Assembly (NCBI GenBank): GCA_013397695.1
Contig: VYZI01000003.1
Span: 2,591,696-2,655,695, forward strand
Direction: 5' to 3'
DNA length: 64,000 bases
DNA from: Centropus unirufus
Taxonomy: Eukaryota; Chordata; Aves; Cuculiformes; Centropidae
Below are positions 40,401-50,200 of this stretch, piece after piece. The notes beneath the pieces were generated by a model, which saw only the letters and a list, made by a program, of their open reading frames with translations, was not told the origin of the DNA and did not search any database. The position numbers and the translations under genes are program-made. Positions within the stretch are counted from its first letter, which is position 1, and each line of letters begins with the position of its first letter.

Positions 40401-43400
40401 TGAGACAAAATTTGCTGCACCAATGCATAAAGCCTGTCAACAGTAAACCCAAGTAGTCTTCACCTTCAAATTCAAGTTGAGCCACAGGTACTTTATCTGA
40501 TGTTGTATGCTCTATTTGATATTTTAGAGCAGATAAGGCTGAAAGGCTCTACTTAATATTCCAGAGATTGTTAGACACACAACAGTAACAATGATGCTTC
40601 CTTTGTAAAGACACCAAGCAGTAATTTACGTTAGACGAACACCTACCCACCCCTGTTGATACTGCATAGTTAATTCCTCAATGGTTACAGCCAAACTCTT
40701 TTTCCTACAGGGCTCAGTTCAGGCTTAACCATAAGAAAGCTCCCATAGTCCATAGATATAAAGTGTGGACAAACTCTACTTTAACCACACCCATAAACAA
40801 AGTGAAAGTGGATGAGTCTTAAAAAGGTTATCACAAACACTATCTTACAAGCTGGACAGTTTGTGGTGGGGGCGGTTAAGGGAGGAAGCACAGTACCCCT
40901 GAAGAAATACATGCTATGAGACAAAAAGCATGCTTATTCACAAGGCTTCCCAGCTTAAAGACTGCACTCCCATAGTGCTCTGAGGAAGGAAAAAAAAAAA
41001 AAAAAAAAAAAGGAGGGCAGATGGTCCCTTAGAAAATAGAATATGAATCGTTTTGACCCATATTTCCCCTAAATTTGGTTAAAAATTACCTAGTGGACTG
41101 CATTTGCCTTGTAGTCTCTGGATCTTCAAACATCTTGACAATAGGTTCAGTCTCAGCTTGAAGCTGCTTCAGCTGTGCAACAACAGTAGTTCTCTTCTCC
41201 CGCAAAGCTAAACACAGAAACAAAAGATTAATGTCTGAAGTTTCAACAGAAACCAGCCTTTAATCACATGATGCTGACACCACATTTGAACATCCACCGA
41301 ATTCCTACCTCAGTTTTCTTCTCAGTCAAGTCACAAAACCAGAAATATCTAAAAATTCATCATGTAATAAAAAGGTCCTAACATCTCATTCTTTTCCTCC
41401 TGTGTGGATTTCTAAATAAGCCCCTGAAGAGCATGAATAGTCTCTGTACTAGATAGGGCATCTTCAGTGTTCCACCAAGAGAAAAAAAAACTTTACTTAT
41501 TCCAAATAAACTTGGAAATAAGTATTATGCTATGATACCAGTAATATTGGTTTTCCTTTAACTGAACAGGTCCTGAAAGCACATTTTTAGAATACTTAAT
41601 TGAAAATTAAAAAGGAGAAATTTAAAGCAGCTCTATCTGCATTATGCATGTTTAAATAGAACATTAAGCCTTTTACAAAAAATTGTTAGGAAATAGAACT
41701 AACAGCTGTAGGGTGATTACTTCACACAGATCCAAATTCCTTCATCACGTGCTACTGGTGCAATAAAATGAACACTTGCACACAATTCAGAAAGGCCTAT
41801 ACGCTTAGAAAGACCAAATATCAGGAGTGAAGAATATGCAGAAAACCATGAAAGTGAACCACACACCAGGACAATCAATGCCAAAGTGAACCTATTAAAC
41901 ATTTCTCTTGTGATTTGACTACATATATATATTTGTAGAGGAGGTCCAAAGTGGATAACGTTGTAATGGTGACCCAGCCTAAAAACTAGGAATGACTTGC
42001 CTGATAGGAATTGTTCCAATAAGGAGAAATTATCTCCAACTTCATATGAATCATGAGATCATAAAAGAGGAAGTGGAGACAGATGAAAGAAAAACCATCC
42101 AGTTGACTTTCGAAGAGTAAAAGAATAATTTCCTGTGACATCTCCTGACTGTGTAACTGGAAATTGATCTCATGGCATTCAAGACAAGAGCAACTACAAA
42201 TTTTGCAGACATTTTTAACTATACTAGTGCAAGTGAACTCTGAGTAATTAAAATTCAGCATAGAATCCTAATGAAGTCAGTAGTTCCACAAATGAAAAGA
42301 ACCTGTCTGTATGCGTATTCTGGTAAGTGTTGATGCATGAAGATGACACATCACAGAAGGACCTTTTCACAGAAAGTTCTACGAGCAAGCACCCAGAACA
42401 ACTGACTCTGTGTCAAAGTATTACATCTGCTTAATTTAATTTTGTACCGTTCAATAAAAGTCAAGAATAAAACAACAGCGAGTCACCATATAAAAAATGC
42501 CTGCTAAATTGATGACATAAAATCTTACAGATACTTGAAAAAAACACTGCAAGTGTGAAAAAACAGCAGAAAAATCCCAGTGACCAAATTAATTCATCTG
42601 ACTTGCAGCTATGACCTTAGGAAATCATACCCTTTAGTAAACTGCTTAAATAAGTGGTTGTATTCAGAATACTGAAGTCATTAGATTAGTATCTTCATTA
42701 AAGTGCGCTACTGTTTTTCCTACTTCAGCATTTTGCTATCAACTACAGTAATAATCCTCTTCAAGTATTTAGAAAGGCTGGAGCAAGGAAAGTTTTATAG
42801 CCCTGCAACAGTCTGACTTTTTTTGATCCGGAACTGATAACCAACCTGAAGGTAAAGCCATCATTACAACTGCTGATGAGATTACAGAAGCAAAACTCTC
42901 TGGTTCTTATTATTTATTGGTCCCATGCATCGTTGCACATGCCCTCACTAAACATCACCTAATGCTAGCAGATCAGAGATTTGGTCAAAACATTGACTCC
43001 AACCTCCAGAAGTCTATTACTTCTCTTAATGTATTTCTTAAGAGGCTAATTGCCAACCCTGAAGTTCAGAGAGTCCAGAAAAAACAGGATCCATAGGCAG
43101 AACAGTTGGATCTTGTACCTGACTACACAAAAGTACCTAACTCTTCTTCCCCTTACGCTGCAGGCAAGATAGACTGTAGTCCCACTACTTTAGAAAAAGT
43201 TAAGGAATTCCACAAAACGAAAAAAAGATGGAAAAATAGATAGTATTTATTCAAAAAACTAGAGTCACAAAGAAAAAAGACAAAAATAAAACCAACCAAA
43301 AAAACAGCCACAACGAGGGGCGGGGGGGGGGGGGGGTGGTGGTGAAGTGGAAACCCTAAACCCCACGAAGGGCAAATTAGAGAAAGCAAGATACTGTAAT

Positions 43401-46400
43401 TTTCTCTCCTTCCCAAGATGTTCCTCAGGAACACAGAGACTCAAGCAGTAAACACGAAAGTTTACAGTAAGATTAAATTTCACAGCCACTATGATGATAT
43501 TAACTAATATTGATTTTCTTCTAGAGAAATAGCATGTTATGTGTTCACAGAAATGTGTAAAACATGCATGTTTAGGAAGAACTCTATCTCCTAAAAGTCT
43601 AAAATTCGCCTGGGGAGAGACTGATTAATGGAATTACTTGCAATGTAATTCTACCCTTAATATAAGGGATGTTTTGAAGAAAAAGTTCACTGACCTTAAG
43701 TTTTCTGCAATATTTTCATTTGACAGATGAAAACACAAGGGTATATTGGTTGGCAATTAGGCTATAGCTTTAAAGCACTTGAAATGACCAAATTGGCAAT
43801 GAAATACTTCAGACATCACTCGAAGACTCTGCTCCTGATAGATCAGCAAACTCAAACTTTCCAGGATTGGGGGACTCTGTTTCAGCATTGTACATCCTTT
43901 CATTAAGATCAAAGTTAAACAGTATTCTAATTTGAATGCAACAAGCAAATTACCACTAGCTACTTACTATTTTAAAAAGGGTGTAAAGTGAGTTTTATTT
44001 AAAAATGAGCTTCTTACCATGTGGAATTTCATCAGAATAAAGATTTTTGTACACATCCATAGCAAAATCCACCATGTTGGTATCACTAAGGAGATCCAGT
44101 TTGCCTTGGAGTAGTTCCTTTTCATTGTATATCTGAAACAAGAATTAACAGATTTCTTTCAATACTATTAAATAGTTTCCAATTCATATAATGCAGTTAC
44201 CTTTAAAGCACAGTTTATGGTTTTTTTGTCCAATTAAATGGTTTTAAACATCAAATCTCATAGCTCTGCAAGATTTCAGAGCTCTGTCACTTGGCGCACT
44301 TACAATACAGCTTCTCTACACTCCCAATCTTGGCCAGATACCAGCAATTCCTTGCTACTTATGAATGCGAGAACTTCAAAGACAAGCTAGAAGAAAAGTA
44401 GCATTCTAGATTACCCTTCCTTTAACGGGAATAGTAATTGCTAATACAATTCACAGGAAAAATTTGACATGAAAAATTTCTGAAACTTATAAATATCTTT
44501 ATGCATAAGTATAATAATAAAATAAAAACCTTGGCCATTTTTTTCTTTCAAAGTAATGAAAACTTTCCATGAAACACGCTGAACAGTCAAGTGATATAGA
44601 GTAGATTTCAGAACAAATACTCAAGCAAACTTATAATTTGTCACACAGATGAATCCAATATACGTTGTGAGATCTATAACATAAAGCCAAAATTAGTTTA
44701 GCTTGTGTAACTGGATGGTGTTCTTTTAATTTGTGAAATTGCTTATGAAGTTCCCACCCCATAATTTAGCAAAGAGTTGTGAACTGCTGTTAGGTCTTCA
44801 AGATGCAGGTGAGGGCCCAAGCTTGCCTACACCTCAAAAATGCATTTGCATGAAACCTGTATTGTAATAATTTACCACACCATATTTATGGACATTTCAG
44901 ATACAGAACTTGTAAGATTTGGCTCTGGACATTGTCTTGTTCAGGATTAACTATTTAATTTACTTAAGCCAATCTACTTATAATAGAATATCAAAGTACT
45001 AAGAAAGCCTCTAATGTGACATACACTGGATGCAAAAACTGGTTAAGTCAAGTCAATTCAATGTATGCATGCTTAATAGGTTCATTTCTAGAGCCTAAAA
45101 TACTATCTAATTTAAATTCAAAGCTTATATGATTTTACACATTTCTTTTTTTAAATGCATGAGTGCTTCAGATTGTTTAGACTAAACTCATCACTCTGAA
45201 CTATCTTCAATACTACTGGGTTCCTTGTAGTAATGTAATTAAAAACATACATAAAAAGACCAATAAGGGACTACACTAGAAGCGTCTTACGCTTGTTTTA
45301 AAGTTTTTAAGTTCGTGGTGACAACGGTTTAAAGTTAAACGTGATTAGCATGCCTATCTACAGTGGCAAATCCCTAGTCCGCCCTGAGGCTCCACGGAGC
45401 CGCGTGTGGGGCTGGGTAAACGAAGGCTGCCTCTCGCCATCCGGGAACGATGCAGCTGTGAAGGAGAGGTTTTGCTTTTCCCTCCGAATCCGAGGAAAGG
45501 GAAAGAGGTGCTCCATTCTGCCTCGAAAGCGAGCGATCCGGGGAGCTGTGCTGAGGGATGAGGGGCTGCCCCACACCTCTTCCCAACCCGTGGCCACTGT
45601 AAAGGCCCACACACCTCTTATTCACCCCCTCCGTACGTGGTGTAAAAGCCCCGAGCTCCTCCTTCAGGTGTTACCGAAAATTATGGCAAATAAAGTCTCA
45701 AAGATATGTCTTAGATTTTTAGAAAGCAAGCGCCCTTTATCAGGCCGACAACACAAGGAGTTGATCTCCACCACTCGTGTGCAACAAGACGAGAGGCAGG
45801 TACAGAATACACTTCCCACTGACACGCATGTAAGTTTTCCCAGAAATCTTCTGCGTATTCTGATATCATTCCAAGGGCCAATTTTAATGTTATTATGAAC
45901 TTCATAAAAGTCAAAACGCTTGCGAATCTGGGACTGGCTCTTGCTCTCTGGCTGACCTTGCATTTGAGATAGGGAAAGACTGCAAACAGAGGCGATTACA
46001 CACGTTAGCAGAGATCACACTTCCTACAGTGCATCATCATCTCCAAAGAATGAAGGGTGTCTGGAAATACACTGTTTGTAGGAAAACGTGCTATCGGGGG
46101 GGCATCCAACTTTCAAAAAACACTATTACTCAGATGAAAGTTAATCTTCCTTTAGGTTAAATGACAGACACTCCACTTTTTGTAATATTAGCTACTTTTT
46201 GTATCACAGGAAGCGAGCTCCCAGCCTCCTCACCGGCCGCGCCCGGCCCGCGCGGCGCCTGAGGAAGGAGCCGGCCCGGGCCCACGAGTGACGCCGGAGC
46301 CACCGCCCGCCCCGCTCCTCCGCTCCCCGAGCCGCACGGCCGGCTCTCCCAGGCTCCGGAGCAGCCGCGTACCTCCTTGACAGAGAGGAACTCTAGCAGC

Positions 46401-46462
46401 GGGAAGACCAGGTGCCGGTCCAAGAAGTGCGCGATGCGGGTGGTCAGGTCGTACTCCGCCAT
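25436..46462 (-). CDS. EIF3E: Eukaryotic translation initiation factor 3 subunit E, complete 13-exon gene
   Basis: Thirteen minus-strand exons join as 46462-46373, 44132-44018, 41207-41090, 38635-38593, 38135-38031, 36238-36113, 34713-34589, 33508-33382, 32164-32063, 31063-30954, 26764-26662, 26425-26291 and 25474-25436. They total 1338 bases: 445 codons plus TGA, the same length as the human protein. All introns are GT-AG and the phases close exactly, so the frame is intact. The product (INT6/p48) is a subunit of the eIF3 core in the cytoplasm. eIF3 helps load mRNA and initiator tRNA on the 40S subunit. An N-terminal helical region is followed by a PCI domain at about residues 220-400 ([46 protein letters not shown]), the scaffold fold shared by eIF3, the proteasome lid and COP9 signalosome. 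The C-terminus [12 protein letters not shown] is highly conserved. Transcription starts in a CpG island, in the same direction as RSPO2. Confidence 0.97.
26291..26425 (-). CDS. EIF3E: EIF3E exon 12 (residues 389-433)
   Basis: Forty-five codons from [20 protein letters not shown] to [10 protein letters not shown]. The donor is GTTGGT, less canonical than in the other exons, and a second GT lies four bases further on (GTATAA). Only the first donor keeps the conserved C-terminus in frame. Confidence 0.95.
26662..26764 (-). CDS. EIF3E: EIF3E exon 11 (residues 354-388)
   Basis: Completes Gly-354 and encodes [20 protein letters not shown] through LDAKLDSKL. This is the winged-helix half of the PCI domain. 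Donor GTAAGT. Confidence 0.96.
30954..31063 (-). CDS. EIF3E: EIF3E exon 10 (residues 318-353 plus two bases)
   Basis: Encodes [20 protein letters not shown] through CRIHQCISI, with the next codon split GG|C (Gly-354, Asn in human as I recall). Acceptor TGCAG, donor GTAAGA. Confidence 0.96.
32063..32164 (-). CDS. EIF3E: EIF3E exon 9 (residues 284-317)
   Basis: Thirty-four codons, [20 protein letters not shown] through KKLRECEI, inside the PCI domain. The last codon is ATA (Ile) where I recall Ser in the human protein. The donor GTAAGT follows directly, so the codon is read unambiguously. Confidence 0.95.
33382..33508 (-). CDS. EIF3E: EIF3E exon 8 (residues 241-283)
   Basis: Completes the split Gln codon and encodes [20 protein letters not shown] through DLVKVIQQ. 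It is the start of the PCI region, with the conserved basic stretch KDVRKRRQ. Donor GTAAGG. Confidence 0.96.
34589..34713 (-). CDS. EIF3E: EIF3E exon 7 (residues 200-240 plus two bases)
   Basis: Encodes [20 protein letters not shown] through [10 protein letters not shown], with the Gln-241 codon split 2+1. Acceptor CTTAG, donor GTAAGT. Confidence 0.96.
36113..36238 (-). CDS. EIF3E: EIF3E exon 6 (residues 158-199)
   Basis: Forty-two codons starting [20 protein letters not shown] and ending RLKETIDNN. Phase 0 at both ends, with the donor GTAAGT. Confidence 0.96.
38031..38135 (-). CDS. EIF3E: EIF3E exon 5 (residues 123-157)
   Basis: Thirty-five codons starting [20 protein letters not shown] and ending EYLYFFRVL. 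Acceptor TTCAG, donor GTAAGT, phase 0 at both ends. Confidence 0.96.
38593..38635 (-). CDS. EIF3E: EIF3E exon 4 (residues 108-122)
   Basis: A short 43-base exon: it completes Arg-108, then encodes [14 protein letters not shown]. It has a TTTAG acceptor and GTAAGT donor. Because 43 is not a multiple of three, skipping it would shift the frame. Confidence 0.96.
40990..41011. repeat. A22/T22 homopolymer in EIF3E intron 3
   Basis: Twenty-two A on the plus strand, so 22 T in the EIF3E transcript sense, starting about 80 bases after the exon 3 donor. U-rich tracts this size can bind TIA1-type splicing factors, but this one is not adjacent to the donor. Confidence 0.85.
41090..41207 (-). CDS. EIF3E: EIF3E exon 3 (residues 69-107 plus two bases)
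   Basis: Follows a TTTAG acceptor and encodes (A)[19 protein letters not shown] through [12 protein letters not shown], with the Arg-108 codon split 2+1 over the next intron. The donor is GTAATT. Confidence 0.96.
43322..43344. repeat. Poly-G tract in EIF3E intron 2
   Basis: Fifteen consecutive G (43322-43336) followed by TGGTGGTG. On the transcribed strand this is a C-tract preceded by CACCACCA. It is a simple low-complexity site, prone to length variation and sequencing error. Confidence 0.85.
44018..44132 (-). CDS. EIF3E: EIF3E exon 2 (residues 31-68 plus one base)
   Basis: Starts after a CAG acceptor with [20 protein letters not shown] and ends NLYSDEIPH plus one base before GTAAGA. The Glu in SDEIPH replaces Asp of the human protein, a conservative change. 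Confidence 0.96.
45340..45965. other. GC-richer, CpG-containing open segment in EIF3E intron 1
   Basis: This block is richer in GC and CpG than the rest of the gene body. It carries open frames on both strands: 185 codons on plus (45341-45898) and 99 codons on minus (45664-45963, starting [20 protein letters not shown]). I recognise neither product. A plus-strand AATAAA lies at 45689-45694. The block could be a CpG-island shore, an alternative first exon, or an old retroviral LTR-like insertion. No terminal repeats or target duplications could be fixed. Confidence 0.35.
46373..46462 (-). CDS. EIF3E: EIF3E exon 1 (residues 1-30)
   Basis: Encodes [20 protein letters not shown] and ten further residues ending LSVKE. 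The ATG at 46462-46460 sits in a strong context (A at -3, G at +4). The GTACGC donor follows at 46372 and leaves phase 0. The exon lies inside the promoter CpG island. Confidence 0.97.
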
Positions 46463-46465
46463 CTT
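46455..46465 (-). promoter_or_regulatory. EIF3E: YY1-like site overlapping the EIF3E start codon
   Basis: The minus strand reads AAGATGGCGGA, an almost exact YY1 consensus, with its ATG being the EIF3E start codon. Such sites just downstream of the transcription start are common in translation and ribosomal-protein genes, and suggest a very short 5' leader. Confidence 0.55.
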
Positions 46466-46744
46466 GGCGACGGGCGGGCGCGGAGAGGGGCGGGGCCGGA
46501 CTGCGCGCGCGCACGGCGGCGGCAGCCGCGGCCCTGACGGGCAGCGCGCGTGCGCGGGGCTGCCCCGGCCCGGCGGGGCTGAGGGCCGCCGCGCGCTGCC
46601 CCGGGGGGCGGGGTCTGGGCGTGGAGCTCGGGGGTTTCGCTGGGGCAGCGGAGGGAACGGCTGGGGCGATCTCTGGTCTGGTTTCTGCTCTCCCGCCTGA
46701 GGCGGGTGCAGGGCCTGGCCGAGGCCTGTGGGGGTCACAGCACA

Positions 46745-47235
46745 ATCGAATCTCTGTGTTGGAAGAGACCTGTCCACTGCTGCATCTTATCCCCAAGCAG
46801 CGCGTCCCCTGGCGCTTCAGGACCCCGAGGCGTGACCCTCAGCCGCCTCCGGGCGGCCTGTCCCAGGGCCCCAAGGACCTTTGGCGAAGAAATTCTTCCC
46901 GATCTGAACCTGCCCTGGTGCAGCTTGCAGCTGTTCCCCCTTGTCCTATGCCTGGTCACTTGGGAGAAGAGCCCAACACCCACCTCCCGCAGCCTCCTTT
47001 CAGGCGGGTGGAGGCACTGATGAGATCCCCATCACCCTCCTTCAGGCTGAGCAGCCCCAGTTCACTCAGCCGCTCTTAAGACTTTTCAACCTCATCACCA
47101 GCCTCGTAGCCCTCTCTGGACACGCTCCAGGACCTCGATGTCTCTTGTAATGAGAGGCCCAGAGCTGAACACGGAACTCGAGGTGCAGCCTCACCAGTGC
47201 CACGGTCGCTCCCTGGTTCTGCTGGCCAAGGGGCT
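46745..47235 (-). mobile_element. CR1 LINE 3'-end fragment (antisense) beside the EIF3E promoter
   Basis: The plus strand follows the CR1 3' end read backwards: 'tctctgtgttggaagagacc', 'gcagcttgcagctgttccc', 'tccttcaggctgagcagccc', 'agccctctctggacacgctc' and 'agagctgaacacggaactcg'. It retains many CpG-like positions and looks younger than the other copies. The 5'-truncated left part of the element lies at the right. Overlapping open frames of 69-152 codons here are element shadows. Confidence 0.88.
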
Positions 47236-50200
47236 GCTGGATGGGGCAGGGAGAGGCTGTCTGTTGTGGTAGGGTCAGTTTGATAAAGTTTGATTTCTGA
47301 AGAGGTCGATTGCTCCTCGCAGCATTCTGGAGCAGCTTTGAGGTGTGAGTGCAGCCCCGCTGCTTTGTGTTCAGTGAGCTTGGCTTGATTTCATCTGGTA
47401 AAGAACTGGAGTGGGGTTTGAGCTGTCTTTGGCACCAAGTGAAGGAGTTGTTAAGTGTTGGTCTGTGTTGCTGGCCCTTCTGAACTCTTAGTTACAAGGC
47501 ATGACAGATGAGATGCAATAAGGAGACTGGGGAACTGGTGGAGAGTGGATAACGTGGTGAAACCCAAGCACGTGTGAAAACGTATGGTTGAGTTTAAGAA
47601 CAAAACCAGGAATCGCTCATATTGTTGATAACAGATATTTCTTCTAGCCAGAGTTTTACTTTTTTTTTTAAATAGCGAGTTCACCATGATGCTAGCTCAC
47701 CAGAGCACTGAAAGCTTGTCAAAGTTTGTCAGTTTACTGCTGATTTTTGTCAGGACACACAGTTGATTCTACTGAGTCAAGCCTCATCTCTTCACATGAA
47801 GCATGACTCAGGCCTTTGTCACAAGGAAACTTTTCCTTCCTTGAGCAGAGGCATAAATCATTTGCCTAGTGAATCACATAACTACAGACTATGTCTGTGG
47901 CAGCTACAGTAGCTGTTTATGCCGAATAGTGAATGAGTCAATATGCTTGTAGTACAGATTAGTTTTAGAGTTGCTTGATTGGTTTTAAGTGTGAATGGCA
48001 GATGAGAAATAATGAGGTAGTACATTCACTAAGCCATTCTTCAAGCTGCGGGTGATGTTCTCCCTACCTTAACAGAGAGGTATAAGGGCTACAGTACACG
48101 GGATGTGACAGGCTGTTTTGTAGAGGTAAGTCAGCAGCTCAGTGATTAAAATGGTAGAAGGTATCCTGTAAAGAAGAAAAGGATTTATGCAGGATAAATG
48201 AAGTCAGTTCTTCACATGACCCTGAGTTATTAACACTTTCATGTAAATCTGTGTTGTGTGTAGTTTTCTATATAGTTGTGCTCTGTATGCAATGTATGCA
48301 TTACAACAACAACAACAAAAAAAAACAAACTGGCAAAAGGAACTGTCAGGACAACTGCTTCTTGTATATTCCCAAATTGGAAGATAGTCTGTGCTGGGAA
48401 CTATTGTTCTGAGAAAAGAAAACAACGGCTAACTGCTGTAGCCATACCATTTAGTGAAATAGCTATATCCACCTTGGTGAAAATTGTTCTAAAATGCATT
48501 TAAGCTTTCATGTCAGATCCACCTTAGGCAGTCTTAACTGAATAACAGGGAATTTGAGTTTGTTTTGAGCTCTTGCACAAACACTTGAGGAATCATGCAA
48601 GGTGTAATAACCTATAGGCCAAATGTCATTTTTGGCATAGACCACACCTAAAGCTGATTTGCTTAAACCTAATGGAGCCCTTCCCTCCTGGAAACTCAGT
48701 ACACCATACTGAAGTACCATTGTTCTTAATATTGTTACTTTGGGTCATGAAATAAAAGCCATTTGGCTAGAATTATCGAGAGAAATATCTTAAGAAAATC
48801 AACAGGAATGTATTTTACTTGGGCTGGCTCTTTTGTTTTCATAGTTCTTAAGTAGCGAGGAACTTTTGCCTTAAGTATTCCTTTTACATTATTGGTTGTC
48901 ATTTATCTTATTGTTAACACAAAGGTAAAATCCAACATTCTTTGAATTGTTATAATTAATCACTAAGAACTCATAGTAAAATATTCTCCTGTCTCACATT
49001 ATCAAAGGGAAATTGAACCTGTTGACTTCTTCCATCTCCTTTGACACAGAGGATAGACTGTATGATTCAAATCTTACATAACTTCTTATTCAGTTTTTAA
49101 TTTTGGTAATTGTAATTAAGAAATTATATTTCTGTCTTTGTTTATATCTTAAAAAAAGATTTTAATTCCTGCATTCCATAAATAGCTTACATTTCTTAAA
49201 ACAAAAATATTCCTAATATCAAGAACGTGACATCTAGAAGAATTTGCTGCTGTCAAGTATTTCTGAATAGCAATAAAATTTAAACTAGCAGTATGTCATC
49301 ATTCAGCTGAATCATCACAAACTAGACTATTTAAAGTATTTGGAAAAAAATAAATGAGGCAACACAGGAGTCCAAAATGGAAGTACTGTTGTTTGATACA
49401 GTTTTTCTGGTGCAAGTATATTAGTTAAGAACTTGCCTAATGGAATGACAATTAATGCAGTGGAGTTACTCTGCATTGTACTAGTGGAACTTGTATAAGT
49501 AAGTTCTCCTCTTTTGAAAGGATGGCTATATTAAAAAAGCTGAGGGCAGCTACCTTTACCTGATTGTACTTCACCAGTGAGTGGTCTTAGGCTCTGTCCT
49601 CATCTTTCAATGTGACATTTTCTGTATTTTTTTAATTATTTCTCTTATAAAAAAATAAACAATTTATGGAACTAGTGTTTCAAGGTTTACAGATAATTTG
49701 AATTAAGCAAACATTTGGATAGAGGTCAGTTAGTCGTAATACATTCTCTCTCAAGGTTTCAGCCCAATGTAGGCTTTCGTAAAACAGGCAAATGGAATAC
49801 TTCTCCCCGCTCCAAAGGTGGTGAAGAACAGAGAAAGAACAGAGATAATGATTTCATAATGAAAGGGATTTTATATGTATATTCTATTTGTGGGGAAAAA
49901 TATTCTCTTTCTCATAGCTTACAAATGTAGGAAACTTGTTAGAATAAAGGTTTAAGAGTTGAACCCCTTATGAATGTAGATATCTCTGCTTGCTGACATC
50001 CTCTTAAAGAGGTATTGTAATATACTGGCACATGATCAGATTAAAATCCCAATTTGGGGGAAACCCATATGACTTGTGGAGTTAATTCTGTTCTTAGTCT
50101 ATTATATAGACAATATATAGACAATGCCATGTATCAGAGGAGTGGAGAGGGGAACCTTTTAGACAGAAATAGTCCTTATCTTTCCACCCCTGTGGTACAA

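Larger units (their letters stand above)
25475..46372 (-). other. EIF3E: EIF3E introns 1-12
   Basis: Twelve introns between the listed exons, with lengths in order 2240, 2810, 2454, 457, 1792, 1399, 1080, 1217, 999, 4189, 236 and 816 bases. All begin GT and end AG on the minus strand. Most of the sequence is AT-rich with A-runs and A/C-rich tracts (near 31878-31910, 37929-37990 and 43275-43310). I saw no CR1 copy and no recognisable intronic snoRNA or microRNA, although diverged box C/D or H/ACA genes cannot be excluded by eye. Intron 10 (26765-30953) is the largest and holds only short unrecognised frames. Confidence 0.85.
46200..46650. promoter_or_regulatory. EIF3E: EIF3E promoter CpG island
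   Basis: A compact GC- and CpG-rich block surrounds exon 1. GC boxes (Sp1-type) lie at 46487-46496 and 46605-46613. No TATA box is visible, as usual for a housekeeping gene. On the minus strand the region just before the ATG reads CCCCTCTCCGCGCC, and a pyrimidine-led start there would suit a 5'TOP-type mRNA, but the start site is not determined by sequence alone. Confidence 0.8.

Noticed and set aside
46157..47079. Open frames of 104-206 codons around the EIF3E promoter
   Set aside because: The 206-codon frame is EIF3E exon 1 extended through the CpG island and into the intron. The others lie in the CpG island and the CR1 copy.
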